NCBI RefSeq assembly: GCF_030123405.1
Contig: NZ_CP126110.1
Span: 3,224,001-3,288,000 of the forward strand
Origin: Neobacillus sp. WH10
GTDB taxonomy: Bacteria; Bacillota; Bacilli; Bacillales; Cytobacillaceae
DNA length: 64,000 nucleotides
Direction of reading: 5' to 3'
Shown: in pieces, positions 1 to 7,477 of the stretch
How the letters are laid out: each line of letters begins with the position of its first letter
Position numbering within the stretch: the first letter of the stretch is position 1
Made by a program: the position numbers and the translations under genes
Notes under the pieces: generated by a model
Seen by the model: the letters and a program-made list of their open reading frames with translations, nothing else
What the model was told of the DNA's origin: nothing
Databases searched by the model: none

Positions 1-240
1 AAACTTTTTAAAGAATACTTCGGTTCCGCTTCAGAATTTCAAAAAGGCGAAAAGAAAAATGTAGAAGGTAAAAAAATGTATGTCGAGTACAGGGGATCAT
101 TAATCGATACTTTGACAGAAATGGAACAAGATCTTCAATCATCGATTTCTTATGCCGGTGGAAACAAGTTAGAAGCAATCCGCAATGTAGATTATGTCGT
201 TGTGAAAAATTCCATTTTTAACGGTGATAAGATTTATTAA
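1..240 (+). CDS. guaC: GMP reductase, C-terminal part (5' end outside window)
   Basis: The reading frame is open from base 1 and ends at TAA 238-240, giving 79 residues. The tail (EYFGSASEFQKGEKKNVEGK, later SISYAGGNKLEAIRNVDYVV) matches what I know of Bacillus GuaC of the IMPDH/GMPR family. The enzyme reduces GMP to IMP with NADPH in purine salvage. The catalytic cysteine and cofactor regions lie upstream of the window. A clear intrinsic terminator follows, so this is the end of its transcript. Confidence 0.9.
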   Translation, partial: KLFKEYFGSASEFQKGEKKNVEGKKMYVEYRGSLIDTLTEMEQDLQSSISYAGGNKLEAIRNVDYVVVKNSIFNGDKIY

Positions 241-269
241 TGGTCTATTTTGAAAAATTATTCGGTGGG

Positions 270-305
270 TGAGCAAGATTATTCAATTCTTGCTCATCTT
301 TTTTA
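270..305 (+). terminator. Intrinsic terminator of guaC
   Basis: A 9-bp perfect stem, TGAGCAAGA (270-278) with TCTTGCTCA (288-296), is followed by a T-rich tract, 30 bases after the guaC stop. Confidence 0.85.
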
Positions 306-337
306 TTTAGGAGTACTCTTCTACCCCATCATATCCA

Positions 338-366
338 TTGACAGTTAAAAGGAAGCATGATACAAT
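338..366 (+). promoter_or_regulatory. Sigma-A promoter for the ring-cleaving dioxygenase gene
   Basis: A perfect -35 TTGACA (338-343), a 17-base spacer and -10 TACAAT (361-366). Transcription would begin near 373, inside the operator-like palindrome that follows. This gives a leader of about 160 bases before the ATG at 536. Confidence 0.75.
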
Positions 367-367
367 T

Positions 368-385
368 TATCTCGAATTAAAGATA
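368..385. promoter_or_regulatory. MhqR-type operator
   Basis: TATCTCGAATTAAAGATA is a palindrome with 7 of 9 positions symmetric. It lies immediately downstream of the -10 and covers the expected start site. From memory, the Bacillus subtilis MhqR (MarR-type quinone sensor) operator core is TATCTCGAATTCGAGATA; this copy differs at two positions. MhqR controls this family of dioxygenases/glyoxalases, so the position fits a repressor site. The assignment is by motif similarity only. Confidence 0.6.
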
Positions 386-535
386 TTTTAATTAAAGGAA
401 ATCACCCAATCAAAATACCTTATTTTTATAAGTTTAAGTCAAATAATAGGATGTCCTAATTTCTTGAGTAGTGAACATGCATAAACTGATAATAATATGG
501 ATATGCACAAAATGAAGTACATTGGAGGGTATAAA

Positions 536-1519
536 ATGAACGGTTTAAAAGGAATTCACCATGTTACAGCAATAACTAGCAGCGCAGAAAAGAATTATGA
601 ATTTTTTACTTATGTATTAGGGATGCGTTTGGTAAAGAAAACGGTAAATCAAGATGACATCCAAACGTATCATTTATTTTTTGCTGATGATGCGGGCAGT
701 CCGGGTACAGATATGACATTCTTCGATTTTCCCGGCATTCCTAAAGGGGTACATGGGACGAATCAAATATCAAAAACGTCCTTCCGCGTACCAAGTGATG
801 CCGCCATTGAGTATTGGTTAAAGCGTTTTGATCGGTTAGAAATTAAGCATACAGGTATCAAAGAACTTTTTGGCAAAAAGACGCTTTCTTTTGTTGATTT
901 TGATGACCAACAGTACCAATTAATTTCAGATGAACACAATAATGGTATTGTGAGCGGTATACCATGGAAAAAAGGACCAATTCCATTAGAATATGCAATT
1001 ACTGGTTTAGGCCCCCTCTTTGTTCGCGTGGCTAACTTTGATTATTTTAAAGAAATGATGGTAAAAGTACTCTTATTTGACGAAATCGCCCAAGAAGGCT
1101 CATTTCATTTATTTGAAGTTGGTAAAGGTGGTAACGGTGCCCAAGTAGTTGTCGAATACAATGCCATTCTCCCACAAGCACAACAAGGATTTGGTACCGT
1201 TCACCACGCGGCCTTCCGTGTTGAAGACCGTACGGTTTTGGAAGATTGGATGAAACGGATAGAAGGCTTTGGATTCGGTACCTCCGGTTTTATCGATCGC
1301 TACTTTTTCGGGTCGTTGTACGTAAGAGTTGCTCCACAAATCTTATTTGAATTTGCTACAGATGGCCCTGGATTTATGGGAGATGAACCCTATGAAACAC
1401 TTGGAGAAAAATTATCTTTACCACCATTTTTAGAACCAAAACGAAGTCAAATTGAAAATTTTGTTCGCCCGATTGATACTGTGAGGAGTACAAAGGAATT
1501 TGTAAAAGAATACAATTAA
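536..1519 (+). CDS. Ring-cleaving dioxygenase / glyoxalase-like protein (two VOC domains, MhqA/MhqO type)
   Basis: A 327-residue cytoplasmic protein with two vicinal-oxygen-chelate halves. Candidate metal ligands are the His of GIHHVTAI at the N-terminus, the His of GTVHHAAFRV at the start of the second half, and the Glu of ILFEFATDGPG near the end. Relatives in B. subtilis (MhqA, MhqE, MhqO) protect against quinones and catechols. I chose ATG 536 because GGAGGG (524-529) sits six bases upstream; an in-frame ATG at 497 has no ribosome binding site. A sigma-A promoter and an MhqR-like palindrome precede it and a terminator follows, so it is probably monocistronic and induced by electrophilic quinones. 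The exact substrate cannot be read from the sequence. Confidence 0.85.
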   Translation: MNGLKGIHHVTAITSSAEKNYEFFTYVLGMRLVKKTVNQDDIQTYHLFFADDAGSPGTDMTFFDFPGIPKGVHGTNQISKTSFRVPSDAAIEYWLKRFDRLEIKHTGIKELFGKKTLSFVDFDDQQYQLISDEHNNGIVSGIPWKKGPIPLEYAITGLGPLFVRVANFDYFKEMMVKVLLFDEIAQEGSFHLFEVGKGGNGAQVVVEYNAILPQAQQGFGTVHHAAFRVEDRTVLEDWMKRIEGFGFGTSGFIDRYFFGSLYVRVAPQILFEFATDGPGFMGDEPYETLGEKLSLPPFLEPKRSQIENFVRPIDTVRSTKEFVKEYN

Positions 1520-1534
1520 ACATTCAACATCAGG

Positions 1535-1558
1535 CGGGGCTATTTGCCCTGTTTTTTT
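1535..1558 (+). terminator. Intrinsic terminator
   Basis: Stem CGGGGC / GCCCTG (one G-U pair) around a TATTT loop, followed by seven T residues. Confidence 0.75.
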
Positions 1559-1592
1559 ATCTTATCAGAATTTATATCACTGAACTTTGAGA

Positions 1593-1742
1593 ATTGTCCA
1601 GCTCCAGCGCCCAACGGCTAGTAGACTTCGCTCTTCTCCCTACGATAAGTCAACATCGAATCGCTATCGCTCTTCGTGTTTCCTTTATCTCAGTCGAAGC
1701 GCTCTAGTCTATACGCCGCAGAACGGGCGCTTGCGCTTTTCT
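1593..1742. repeat. Bacillaceae intergenic repeat element (CAGCTCCAGCGCC ... GGCGCTTGCGCTTTT type)
   Basis: A GC-rich 150-base block unlike its surroundings. It begins with GTCCAGCTCCAGCGCCC and ends with GGGCGCTTGCGCTTTT, so AGCGCCC/GGGCGCT form terminal inverted arms. A second inner pair is AGTAGAC/AGTCTAT. I recognise this as a family of non-coding elements scattered between genes in many Bacillus-group genomes; function unknown. No second full copy was seen in the window. Confidence 0.6.
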
Positions 1743-1800
1743 TATTTGAACAGCTAAGAGTACCTTTCCCCCATTTTTCTTAGTTAGGACAGGAAAACGG

Positions 1801-1932
1801 TAAATCTGATATAGTAGTTTAATAGAAACATATAGAAAGGAAATAAGGAACAAAATGAAATGTATCTTAATTGATTTAGACTGAACGTTACTTAACTCAG
1901 AGCATGACATTTCAGAAGAAAAGGTTAATTAA
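1801..1932 (+). pseudogene. Decayed 5' fragment of a HAD hydrolase gene, duplicate of the gene at 11695
   Basis: From ATG 1855 the frame reads MKCILIDLD, stop, TLLNSEHDISEEKVN, stop. The intact gene at 11695 begins MKCLSIDLDGTLLNSEHEIS. The glycine codon in the DxDGT catalytic motif has become TGA and the copy is cut after about 25 codons. Homology extends upstream into the promoter: both copies share TAAATCTGATATAGTAGT with an extended -10. It is therefore a remnant of a gene duplication, next to a repeat element. No product is expected. Confidence 0.8.
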
Positions 1933-1999
1933 CTATTACTTTATAAATTATTTTACTAATCTAATAAACCAAATAAATGTTAAATAAGGATGATACCTC

Positions 2000-2683
2000 T
2001 TGAAAAAACGAATTGTGTTATCTTGGAGTGGCGGAAAAGATTGTTGTTTAGCCTTGGATACTCTTATTAAGCAAGGATATGAGATTGTTTCCTTACTTAC
2101 AACCGTACCTACAGAACTTGGTCGAACTTTTGGTCATGGAGAACGAACAGAAATGATAAAATTACAAGGAGAAGCACTATCTATTCCTGTTTATTTTATC
2201 GAATGCTCCTACGAAGACTATACCGATCAATTTGTACAAACTATCCAATTTTTAAAAAATCAAGAAAGAATCACCGGTATCGCCTATGGAGATTTATACT
2301 TAGAAGGACACCGTGAATGGGGTGAAAAAGTTGCTGACGCCGCTAGTGTTGAGGCTATCTATCCGCTTTGGATGGAAAAGGAAGCGTCAATTCAAGCACT
2401 TGAAACCTATGTTCGCTCTGGCTATGAAGCAGTTGTTATTCGAGTACGAGAAGATGTATTGGATGAATCCTGGCTCGGCAGGATTATCAATGAATCATTC
2501 TTACAAGATGTACAAAAGACAACGATTTGCCCAATGGGAGAATCAGGTGAATATCATTCCTTTGTATTTGACGGACCTCTTTTTTCAAAAAGGATTCAAT
2601 TGGAGCAAGGGGAAGTATTTCAGCTTGAAACTACCAAGAAACTGGAGTTTAAGGGTTATCGTCTTGTAGAAAGTAGTAAGTAG
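2000..2683 (+). CDS. Dph6-related ATP pyrophosphatase (DUF71 family)
   Basis: A 227-residue protein beginning MKKRIVLSWSGGKDC, where SGGKDC is the PP-loop that binds ATP in the N-type ATP-pyrophosphatase superfamily. The C-terminal GESGEYHSFVFDGP matches the second conserved signature of the diphthine-ammonia-ligase-like family. Eukaryotic and archaeal members amidate diphthine on EF2. Bacteria lack diphthamide, so the bacterial substrate is unknown; an ATP-dependent amidation or ligation is the inference. The start is TTG 2000 with AAGGA about nine bases upstream. It is a single gene ending at a strong terminator. Confidence 0.8.
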   Translation: MKKRIVLSWSGGKDCCLALDTLIKQGYEIVSLLTTVPTELGRTFGHGERTEMIKLQGEALSIPVYFIECSYEDYTDQFVQTIQFLKNQERITGIAYGDLYLEGHREWGEKVADAASVEAIYPLWMEKEASIQALETYVRSGYEAVVIRVREDVLDESWLGRIINESFLQDVQKTTICPMGESGEYHSFVFDGPLFSKRIQLEQGEVFQLETTKKLEFKGYRLVESSK

Positions 2684-2691
2684 AGATACGG

Positions 2692-2727
2692 AATGAGCTT
2701 AGAGAACATTTCTCTAAGCTCATTTTT
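2692..2727 (+). terminator. Intrinsic terminator
   Basis: A 13-bp stem TGAGCTTAGAGAA (2694-2706) / TTCTCTAAGCTCA (2710-2722) and a T run. Confidence 0.85.
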
Positions 2728-2825
2728 CCTGTTATTTAAGATGTTTCTAGTATAACTATGGTTCCAGGATTTAACTTTACCTCCTCATTTCTGTCCTCAT
2801 GAAAAGTTCTTGAGGTTTAGTATAT

Positions 2826-4343
2826 TTATTTAATTAACCCTTCTTTTTGTAAAAATTTCTTGGCAACTTCTTTGGCGCTTTTACCGTTTACATTTACTTG
2901 ATAATTCATCTCACGCATTTGATTGTCAGTGATTTTTCCAGCAAGCTTATTCAAAGCTGCCTTGATTTCCGGATATTGTTGAACCGTTTCCTTCCTTAAT
3001 AAAGGTGCACCTTGATATGGAGGAAAAAGATGCTGATCATCCTCTAAAACAGAAAGATTATATTGTCTTAATTCACTATCTGTTGAGTACGCATCGACTA
3101 AGTTAATATCCCCTGATTTAATCGCATTGTAACGGAGTTTCGGTTCCATAGTTTTAACGTTATCAAATGTGATTCCATAAAGTTTTTGAATCCCGCGATA
3201 TCCATCCTCTCGATCAGCAAACTCCAAGGTAAAACCTGCCTTTACGCTGTCCTTCATTTTATACAAATCAGAAATCGTCCTCAAAGCTTCCTTTTCAGCT
3301 AACGACTTAGGGACTGCCAATGCATACGTATTGTTGTAACTCATTGGTTCCAACATTTCCAGATTATATTTTTTTAACAAGCCAGTCCGTGCTTGGTCAT
3401 ACACCTGTCTTCTGTCCGTACTTACTGCCGTCTCTTTTAAAAATTCCGAAATGGCCGTTCCAGTAAATTCAGGGTACACATCAATACTACCAGACTTTAA
3501 AGCATTGAAAACAAACGAAGTTTTCCCAAGTCCTGGTTTAAGTTCAACACTTAGGTTTGTATCTTCCTCGATTAGCAGTTTATACATATTAATCAATATT
3601 TCCGGTTCTGAACCAAGTTTCCCGCCAATGACAATTTTTTTCTGGTCATGATTTATAATGGACGGAATGGCGATAATCAGGATTGCAGCAGAAGCCATTA
3701 CACCAAAAGTAATCAATGATTTTTTGAAAGATACTCGTTCAAATTGCCTCAAGAATACGTCAATAAGAATGGCAAGAACTGCTGCTGGAATAGCTCCAAG
3801 AACAATCAGGGATGAATTATTTCTGTCAATCCCAAGAAGGATAATGTCTCCTAATCCTCCAGCGCCAATTAGCGCAGCTAACGTTGCTGTTCCTATTATT
3901 AAAACCATGGCCGTTCGTATTCCCGCCATTATTACGGGAGTGGCTAGGGGGAGTTCTACCTTTAATAATCTTTGTCTTCTGTTCATCCCCATCGCTCTTG
4001 CTGCTTCAATTAGCGAGGGATCTACCTCTTTGATTCCTGTATATGTATTTCTAAGGATCGGTAGCAATGCATAAATCACTAATGCAATGACCGCGGGTAC
4101 TTTTCCAATGCCAAACAAAGGAATTAACAGGCCTAAAAGGGCTAATGATGGAATCGTTTGAAGGATGGCGGTAATGCCGATAATCCCCTCTGCAATCTTT
4201 TGCTTTTTTGTCAAATAGATTCCGAGGGGAATAGCAATTAGTATTGCAAAAAACAAAGCAATAAGGGAGAGTTCTATATGCTCAAGCAAGGCACTCCACA
4301 ATTGCGATTGTCTTTCTTTGAAAACATCTGCAAATTTATCCAT
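2826..4343 (-). CDS. opuFB: Osmoprotectant ABC transporter, fused permease and substrate-binding protein (OpuF type)
   Basis: A 505-residue fusion. Residues about 1-210 hold a membrane permease domain with the EAARAMG coupling motif. Residues about 230-505 form an OpuAC-type binding domain (IVIGGKLGSEPEIL onward) that binds glycine betaine-like solutes. In OpuB/OpuC systems these are separate polypeptides; the fused arrangement is that of OpuF. ATG 4343 is chosen because GGAGG lies eight bases upstream; the longer frame from 4370 starts ahead of that site. The start overlaps the end of the ATPase gene by eight bases, so the two are translationally coupled. The likely role is uptake of compatible solutes under osmotic stress; the exact ligand is not determinable. 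Confidence 0.85.
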   Translation of the reverse strand: MDKFADVFKERQSQLWSALLEHIELSLIALFFAILIAIPLGIYLTKKQKIAEGIIGITAILQTIPSLALLGLLIPLFGIGKVPAVIALVIYALLPILRNTYTGIKEVDPSLIEAARAMGMNRRQRLLKVELPLATPVIMAGIRTAMVLIIGTATLAALIGAGGLGDIILLGIDRNNSSLIVLGAIPAAVLAILIDVFLRQFERVSFKKSLITFGVMASAAILIIAIPSIINHDQKKIVIGGKLGSEPEILINMYKLLIEEDTNLSVELKPGLGKTSFVFNALKSGSIDVYPEFTGTAISEFLKETAVSTDRRQVYDQARTGLLKKYNLEMLEPMSYNNTYALAVPKSLAEKEALRTISDLYKMKDSVKAGFTLEFADREDGYRGIQKLYGITFDNVKTMEPKLRYNAIKSGDINLVDAYSTDSELRQYNLSVLEDDQHLFPPYQGAPLLRKETVQQYPEIKAALNKLAGKITDNQMREMNYQVNVNGKSAKEVAKKFLQKEGLIK

Positions 4344-5304
4344 TGCCTTGACCTCCTTCCTGCAAACCATCTGCCATAAACTTTAATGCTGTTTGTCTTG
4401 TTATTGTACCGATTATTTGACCTTCTTTTTCCACTGACAATTGTTCATGCTCAGTTAACAATATAAGGGCCTCTCTTAACAAAGCTGATGCTGGAATTGT
4501 TACGGCAGAAGGTGACGGGCATTGGGTGGTTATAAGTTGATCGATGATGTTTTCTAACTGGACATTCTCCTTTACTGTAACTGATTGCGTTCCCACAAAA
4601 TCTCGGACAAAATCATTGACCGGCCTATTGATAATTTCTTTAGGTGTCCCTACTTGAACAATTTCTCCATCCTTCATGAGGCAAATTCGGTCTCCAAGCT
4701 TGATTGCCTCCTGCATATCATGGGTAACGAAAATAATCGTTTTATTAATTTTTCGCTGTAGTTCAAGGATGTCATCCTGTAATTTTTCTCTGCTAATTGG
4801 GTCAAGCGCACTGAATGGTTCGTCCATTAGCAAAATTCCGGGATCCGAGGCTAGTGCACGTATCACACCAACTCTTTGCTGTTGGCCGCCAGATAACTCT
4901 TTTGGTTTTCGGCCTCGATATTTTTCCGGCGGTAAACCCACCATTTCCATCAATTCATCAGTTCTCTGCCGAATCTTCTCATTGCTCCATTTTTTCAATT
5001 CAGGGACAATCGCAATATTTTCTTCTATCGTCATATGGGGAAATAGCGCAATTTGCTGGAGAACATATCCCATGTTCCAGCGGAGCTCGTGGATGTTATA
5101 GTCACTAATTTTTTTATCATCGACAAAAATGGTACCGTCAGATAATTCAATTAGTCGGTTCATCATTTTGAGAAGCGTGGTTTTCCCACAGCCGCTTGGT
5201 CCAATGATGACAAAAAACTCCCCCTCCTTTATTTCCAAATTAATGGACCTAATAGCACTGGTGCCATCTTGGTATCGCTTTGTTACCTTTTCAAAGCGGA
5301 TCAT
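4336..5304 (-). CDS. opuFA: Osmoprotectant ABC transporter ATP-binding protein (OpuF type)
   Basis: A 322-residue ATPase with Walker A (GPSGCGKTTLLK), Q-loop (YVLQQIALFPHM), signature (LSGGQQQRVGVIRAL), Walker B (ILLMDEPFSALDP) and H-loop (IFVTHD). The C-terminal 60-70 residues look like a single shortened CBS unit, whereas OpuCA and OpuBA carry two. The start at ATG 5304 is supported by AGGAG seven bases upstream; ATG 5319 overlaps that site. It energises the fused permease/binding protein encoded immediately downstream. Confidence 0.87.
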   Translation of the reverse strand: MIRFEKVTKRYQDGTSAIRSINLEIKEGEFFVIIGPSGCGKTTLLKMMNRLIELSDGTIFVDDKKISDYNIHELRWNMGYVLQQIALFPHMTIEENIAIVPELKKWSNEKIRQRTDELMEMVGLPPEKYRGRKPKELSGGQQQRVGVIRALASDPGILLMDEPFSALDPISREKLQDDILELQRKINKTIIFVTHDMQEAIKLGDRICLMKDGEIVQVGTPKEIINRPVNDFVRDFVGTQSVTVKENVQLENIIDQLITTQCPSPSAVTIPASALLREALILLTEHEQLSVEKEGQIIGTITRQTALKFMADGLQEGGQGNG

Positions 5305-5476
5305 TCTCTCACTCCTCATTCAATCTTGTTATACTGGATTTCATCACCTTTCACAGGAAATTTATTCTTGTTACTAAGATAACAGGGAAGTAGTCGTTGA
5401 GTAAAAGAAAACGTATTCCGATGAGGTCATGTAGCCAAGCAAAATTAAGAATTGTCCTTCCATCTACTGTTCCAGT

Positions 5477-5527
5477 AAAAAAAGTGCTAGGCACCTTTCA
5501 TTTTTTGGCGGTTACCTGGCACTTTTT
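5477..5527 (-). terminator. Terminator of the thioredoxin-like gene
   Basis: A long inverted repeat with A-run and AGTGCTAGG on one side and CCTGGCACTTTTTTT on the other. It lies just past the end of the minus-strand gene at 5558, and its T run is on the minus strand; the structure could work in both directions. The GTGCC(T)GGCAC core is a motif I have often seen in Bacillaceae intergenic hairpins. Confidence 0.6.
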
Positions 5528-5557
5528 TGTTCTCATGAACACCCCATGAGGGTGTAG

Positions 5558-5872
5558 TTAAAGATTGTTTAAGAATTCTCTAACTTGATCTGGTGTTTTT
5601 GCGTTGGCACTATGTAAGTGAGCCAATTTTTCACCATTTTTAAATACCAATAAAGAAGGTATTCCCATTACATTTTGTTCCTCAGAAATTTCCGGAAATT
5701 CATCGCGGTCAATTTTCATCCATTGTTTGTTTTGATTCTCCTCGATAATTTCATCTATGAACAACTCTAATCGTTTGCAGTCCGGACACCATGTAGTTGT
5801 AAAAATACCCACAGTTAGTTCATCTTTTGTGATTTGCTCACGGTATTCTTGCTCTGTTTTTACTTGTTTCAT
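5558..5872 (-). CDS. Thioredoxin family protein (CPDC active site)
   Basis: A 104-residue cytoplasmic protein of the thioredoxin fold. The active-site motif is TTWCPDCKRLE at residues about 26-36, with CPDC instead of the CGPC of classical thioredoxin. The cis-proline loop MGIPSLLVF and the GEKLAHLHSA region are present. Such small single-domain proteins in Bacillus (YtpP/YdfQ-like) are thought to act in thiol-disulfide exchange; a specific partner is not evident. The ribosome binding site GGGGAG precedes ATG 5872. It is transcribed alone. Confidence 0.8.
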   Translation of the reverse strand: MKQVKTEQEYREQITKDELTVGIFTTTWCPDCKRLELFIDEIIEENQNKQWMKIDRDEFPEISEEQNVMGIPSLLVFKNGEKLAHLHSANAKTPDQVREFLNNL

Positions 5873-6255
5873 GCTCTTTCTCCCCTAATTCATTGTATAG
5901 TATAAAGCTCTGTCTTAGATTAAAATCATTTTAGATAGAAAGCAAGGAATTAAACCTTCTTTTGAAAAAAACTTATTACTTTTTCGATTTTGCACCATTA
6001 ATAAAAACCACTTTGTTAAATACCGAAAATACCTATAATGATATTCGGGCTATATTTCTAAATTGATTTACTTTGCTCAAATTTTCTTTTGATAATAGCT
6101 GATTGACATCCAAAACATCCTCTCCTTTTATTTCTTCTTATATTCGTTCCCACCGTTTGAGATTGCCTTTTGTTAGGTACATTTTTTTTAGGACTTTAAC
6201 ATAAAGGGAGATATTTTACATTCCGAATTTTTTCAACCATTATTTAAAAATAATT
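5873..6255. other. AT-rich intergenic stretch, no confident gene
   Basis: A minus-strand frame beginning at a TTG near 6115 with an upstream GGAGAGG would give about 26 residues (MDVNQLLSKENLSK...). It is too short and unsupported to call, and may be a remnant. Nothing else is recognisable. Confidence 0.3.
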
Positions 6256-6286
6256 TTGACAATTTTGTGAACAAGAGGAATAATAT
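6256..6286 (+). promoter_or_regulatory. Sigma-A promoter of the small membrane protein gene
   Basis: -35 TTGACA (6256-6261), then AATAAT/TAATAT as -10 at 17-19 bases spacing. The gene's ribosome binding site follows within 20 bases. Confidence 0.55.
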
Positions 6287-6306
6287 ATAAAAAGGGGTTG
6301 AGAAAT

Positions 6307-6552
6307 ATGGAGTTAAATGCAAAAATCTTGAATACTGTAAAGGTTTCCGGCGTCATTTTACTAACAATTGGAGTTTTAACTTTTTTCTATAGTTCCTTTG
6401 TAAACGGTTACAGCAATTTAACTGGCATTTCCATTGGGATTATTATGGGGGCCGTTTTCATCTTTCTCATGGGAGTATTTTTCGTCGCAACAGAAGAAAT
6501 GCTGAAAACAGCAGAAAAAGGAGTTCAATTAGCACCGACTAAAAAAAAATAG
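6307..6552 (+). CDS. Small two-helix membrane protein of unknown function
   Basis: An 81-residue protein with two hydrophobic segments, about residues 13-31 and 40-64, separated by a short polar loop (NGYSNLTG), and a basic tail (TKKK). ATG 6307 with GGGG at 6294-6297 is preferred over the TTG at 6298. I do not recognise the family. It converges on the qox operon and shares a bidirectional terminator with it. Confidence 0.6.
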   Translation: MELNAKILNTVKVSGVILLTIGVLTFFYSSFVNGYSNLTGISIGIIMGAVFIFLMGVFFVATEEMLKTAEKGVQLAPTKKK

Positions 6553-6580
6553 GAGCGTCATGACAATTGACGCTCCTTTT
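6552..6580. terminator. Bidirectional terminator between the small membrane gene and qoxD
   Basis: A 9-bp perfect stem GGAGCGTCA / TGACGCTCC with T runs on both strands: TTTT on plus, and the complement of an A9 run on minus. The first G is the last base of the small gene's stop codon. Confidence 0.8.
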
Positions 6581-6590
6581 CGTTTCCCTA

Positions 6591-6875
6591 TTAAATGTAA
6601 CCCCAAATCATAGACAATAATGTACCGAATACTGTAACCAAAGCGATAATGAGTCCGTAATAGATGTTCGTGTAGATGGCTCCCCTGTCCTCCGTTTCAC
6701 CTGCGTGCATGAAAATTACCAGCTGTACGGCTGCTTGAATAAAGGCAGTTACAAGGAGAATGGTCATGCCAGTTGTAATAGACATGTCTAAAAAATAAAC
6801 AGCCAGTGCTATGGTAGTAAGGAGTAATGAAAAGACAAAACCCATCACCTGCTTCATCGGGAATAACTCTTTCAT
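6591..6875 (-). CDS. qoxD: aa3-type menaquinol oxidase subunit IV
   Basis: A 94-residue protein with three predicted membrane helices, ending in GTLLSMIWGYI. The FIQAAVQLVIFMHA segment is typical of bacterial haem-copper oxidase subunit IV. ATG 6875 starts two bases after the qoxC stop, with AAAGGA inside the end of qoxC. The small accessory subunit helps assemble the quinol oxidase. It is the last gene of qoxABCD. Confidence 0.85.
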   Translation of the reverse strand: MKELFPMKQVMGFVFSLLLTTIALAVYFLDMSITTGMTILLVTAFIQAAVQLVIFMHAGETEDRGAIYTNIYYGLIIALVTVFGTLLSMIWGYI

Positions 6876-6877
6876 GT

Positions 6878-7474
6878 TTACATCATTCCTTTCAGGTAGA
6901 CGAAGCTGAAAATAAAGATCCAAACTACATCTAAGAAATGCCAGTAAAGCGAGAAAATAAATGATTTATTGGCTGTTTCAGGGGTCAACCCGCGCTTTTT
7001 TACTTGCAAAATGATAAATAATCCCCAAAATAAGCCAAATGTTACGTGCGCTCCATGCGTCCCTAATGTAGTTAAAAGAATCGCTGTAAATGCACTGGTT
7101 TGAAGTCCTGCACCAATGTGTACATAATGAACAAACTCAAATATTTCAAAACCTAAGAACCCAAGACCTAAGATGAGTGTAATAGTAAAGAATGCTAGCA
7201 TCGCTTTCTTATTGCCTAACCGCATCGCGTGGATTCCAAGACCTATGGTAAAACTACTTGTTAATAACAAAATTGTTTCAATTAAAACGGGAGTAATTTC
7301 GAAAATCTCTGCGCCGGTCGGGCCGCTTCCCGTACGGTCCACTAATGTAAAATAGGCTGAAAAAAGTGTTGCAAAAAGCATAATTTCCGCACCAAGGAAA
7401 ATCCAAAAGCCCAATATTTTATTACTATTTTCTTCGGTACTATATTCAAGCGGCAGCGAGTTATCAATTTTCAT
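6878..7474 (-). CDS. qoxC: aa3-type menaquinol oxidase subunit III
   Basis: A 198-residue protein with five hydrophobic helices, matching the short five-helix form of cytochrome oxidase subunit III. Markers are ILGFWIFLGAEIMLFATLFS at the N-terminus, GTHGAHVTFGL in the middle and YWHFLDVVWIFIF at the end. It starts three bases after the qoxB stop with GAGGTG upstream. It stabilises the core subunit and the proton uptake path. Confidence 0.93.
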   Translation of the reverse strand: MKIDNSLPLEYSTEENSNKILGFWIFLGAEIMLFATLFSAYFTLVDRTGSGPTGAEIFEITPVLIETILLLTSSFTIGLGIHAMRLGNKKAMLAFFTITLILGLGFLGFEIFEFVHYVHIGAGLQTSAFTAILLTTLGTHGAHVTFGLFWGLFIILQVKKRGLTPETANKSFIFSLYWHFLDVVWIFIFSFVYLKGMM

Positions 7475-7477
7475 TTC

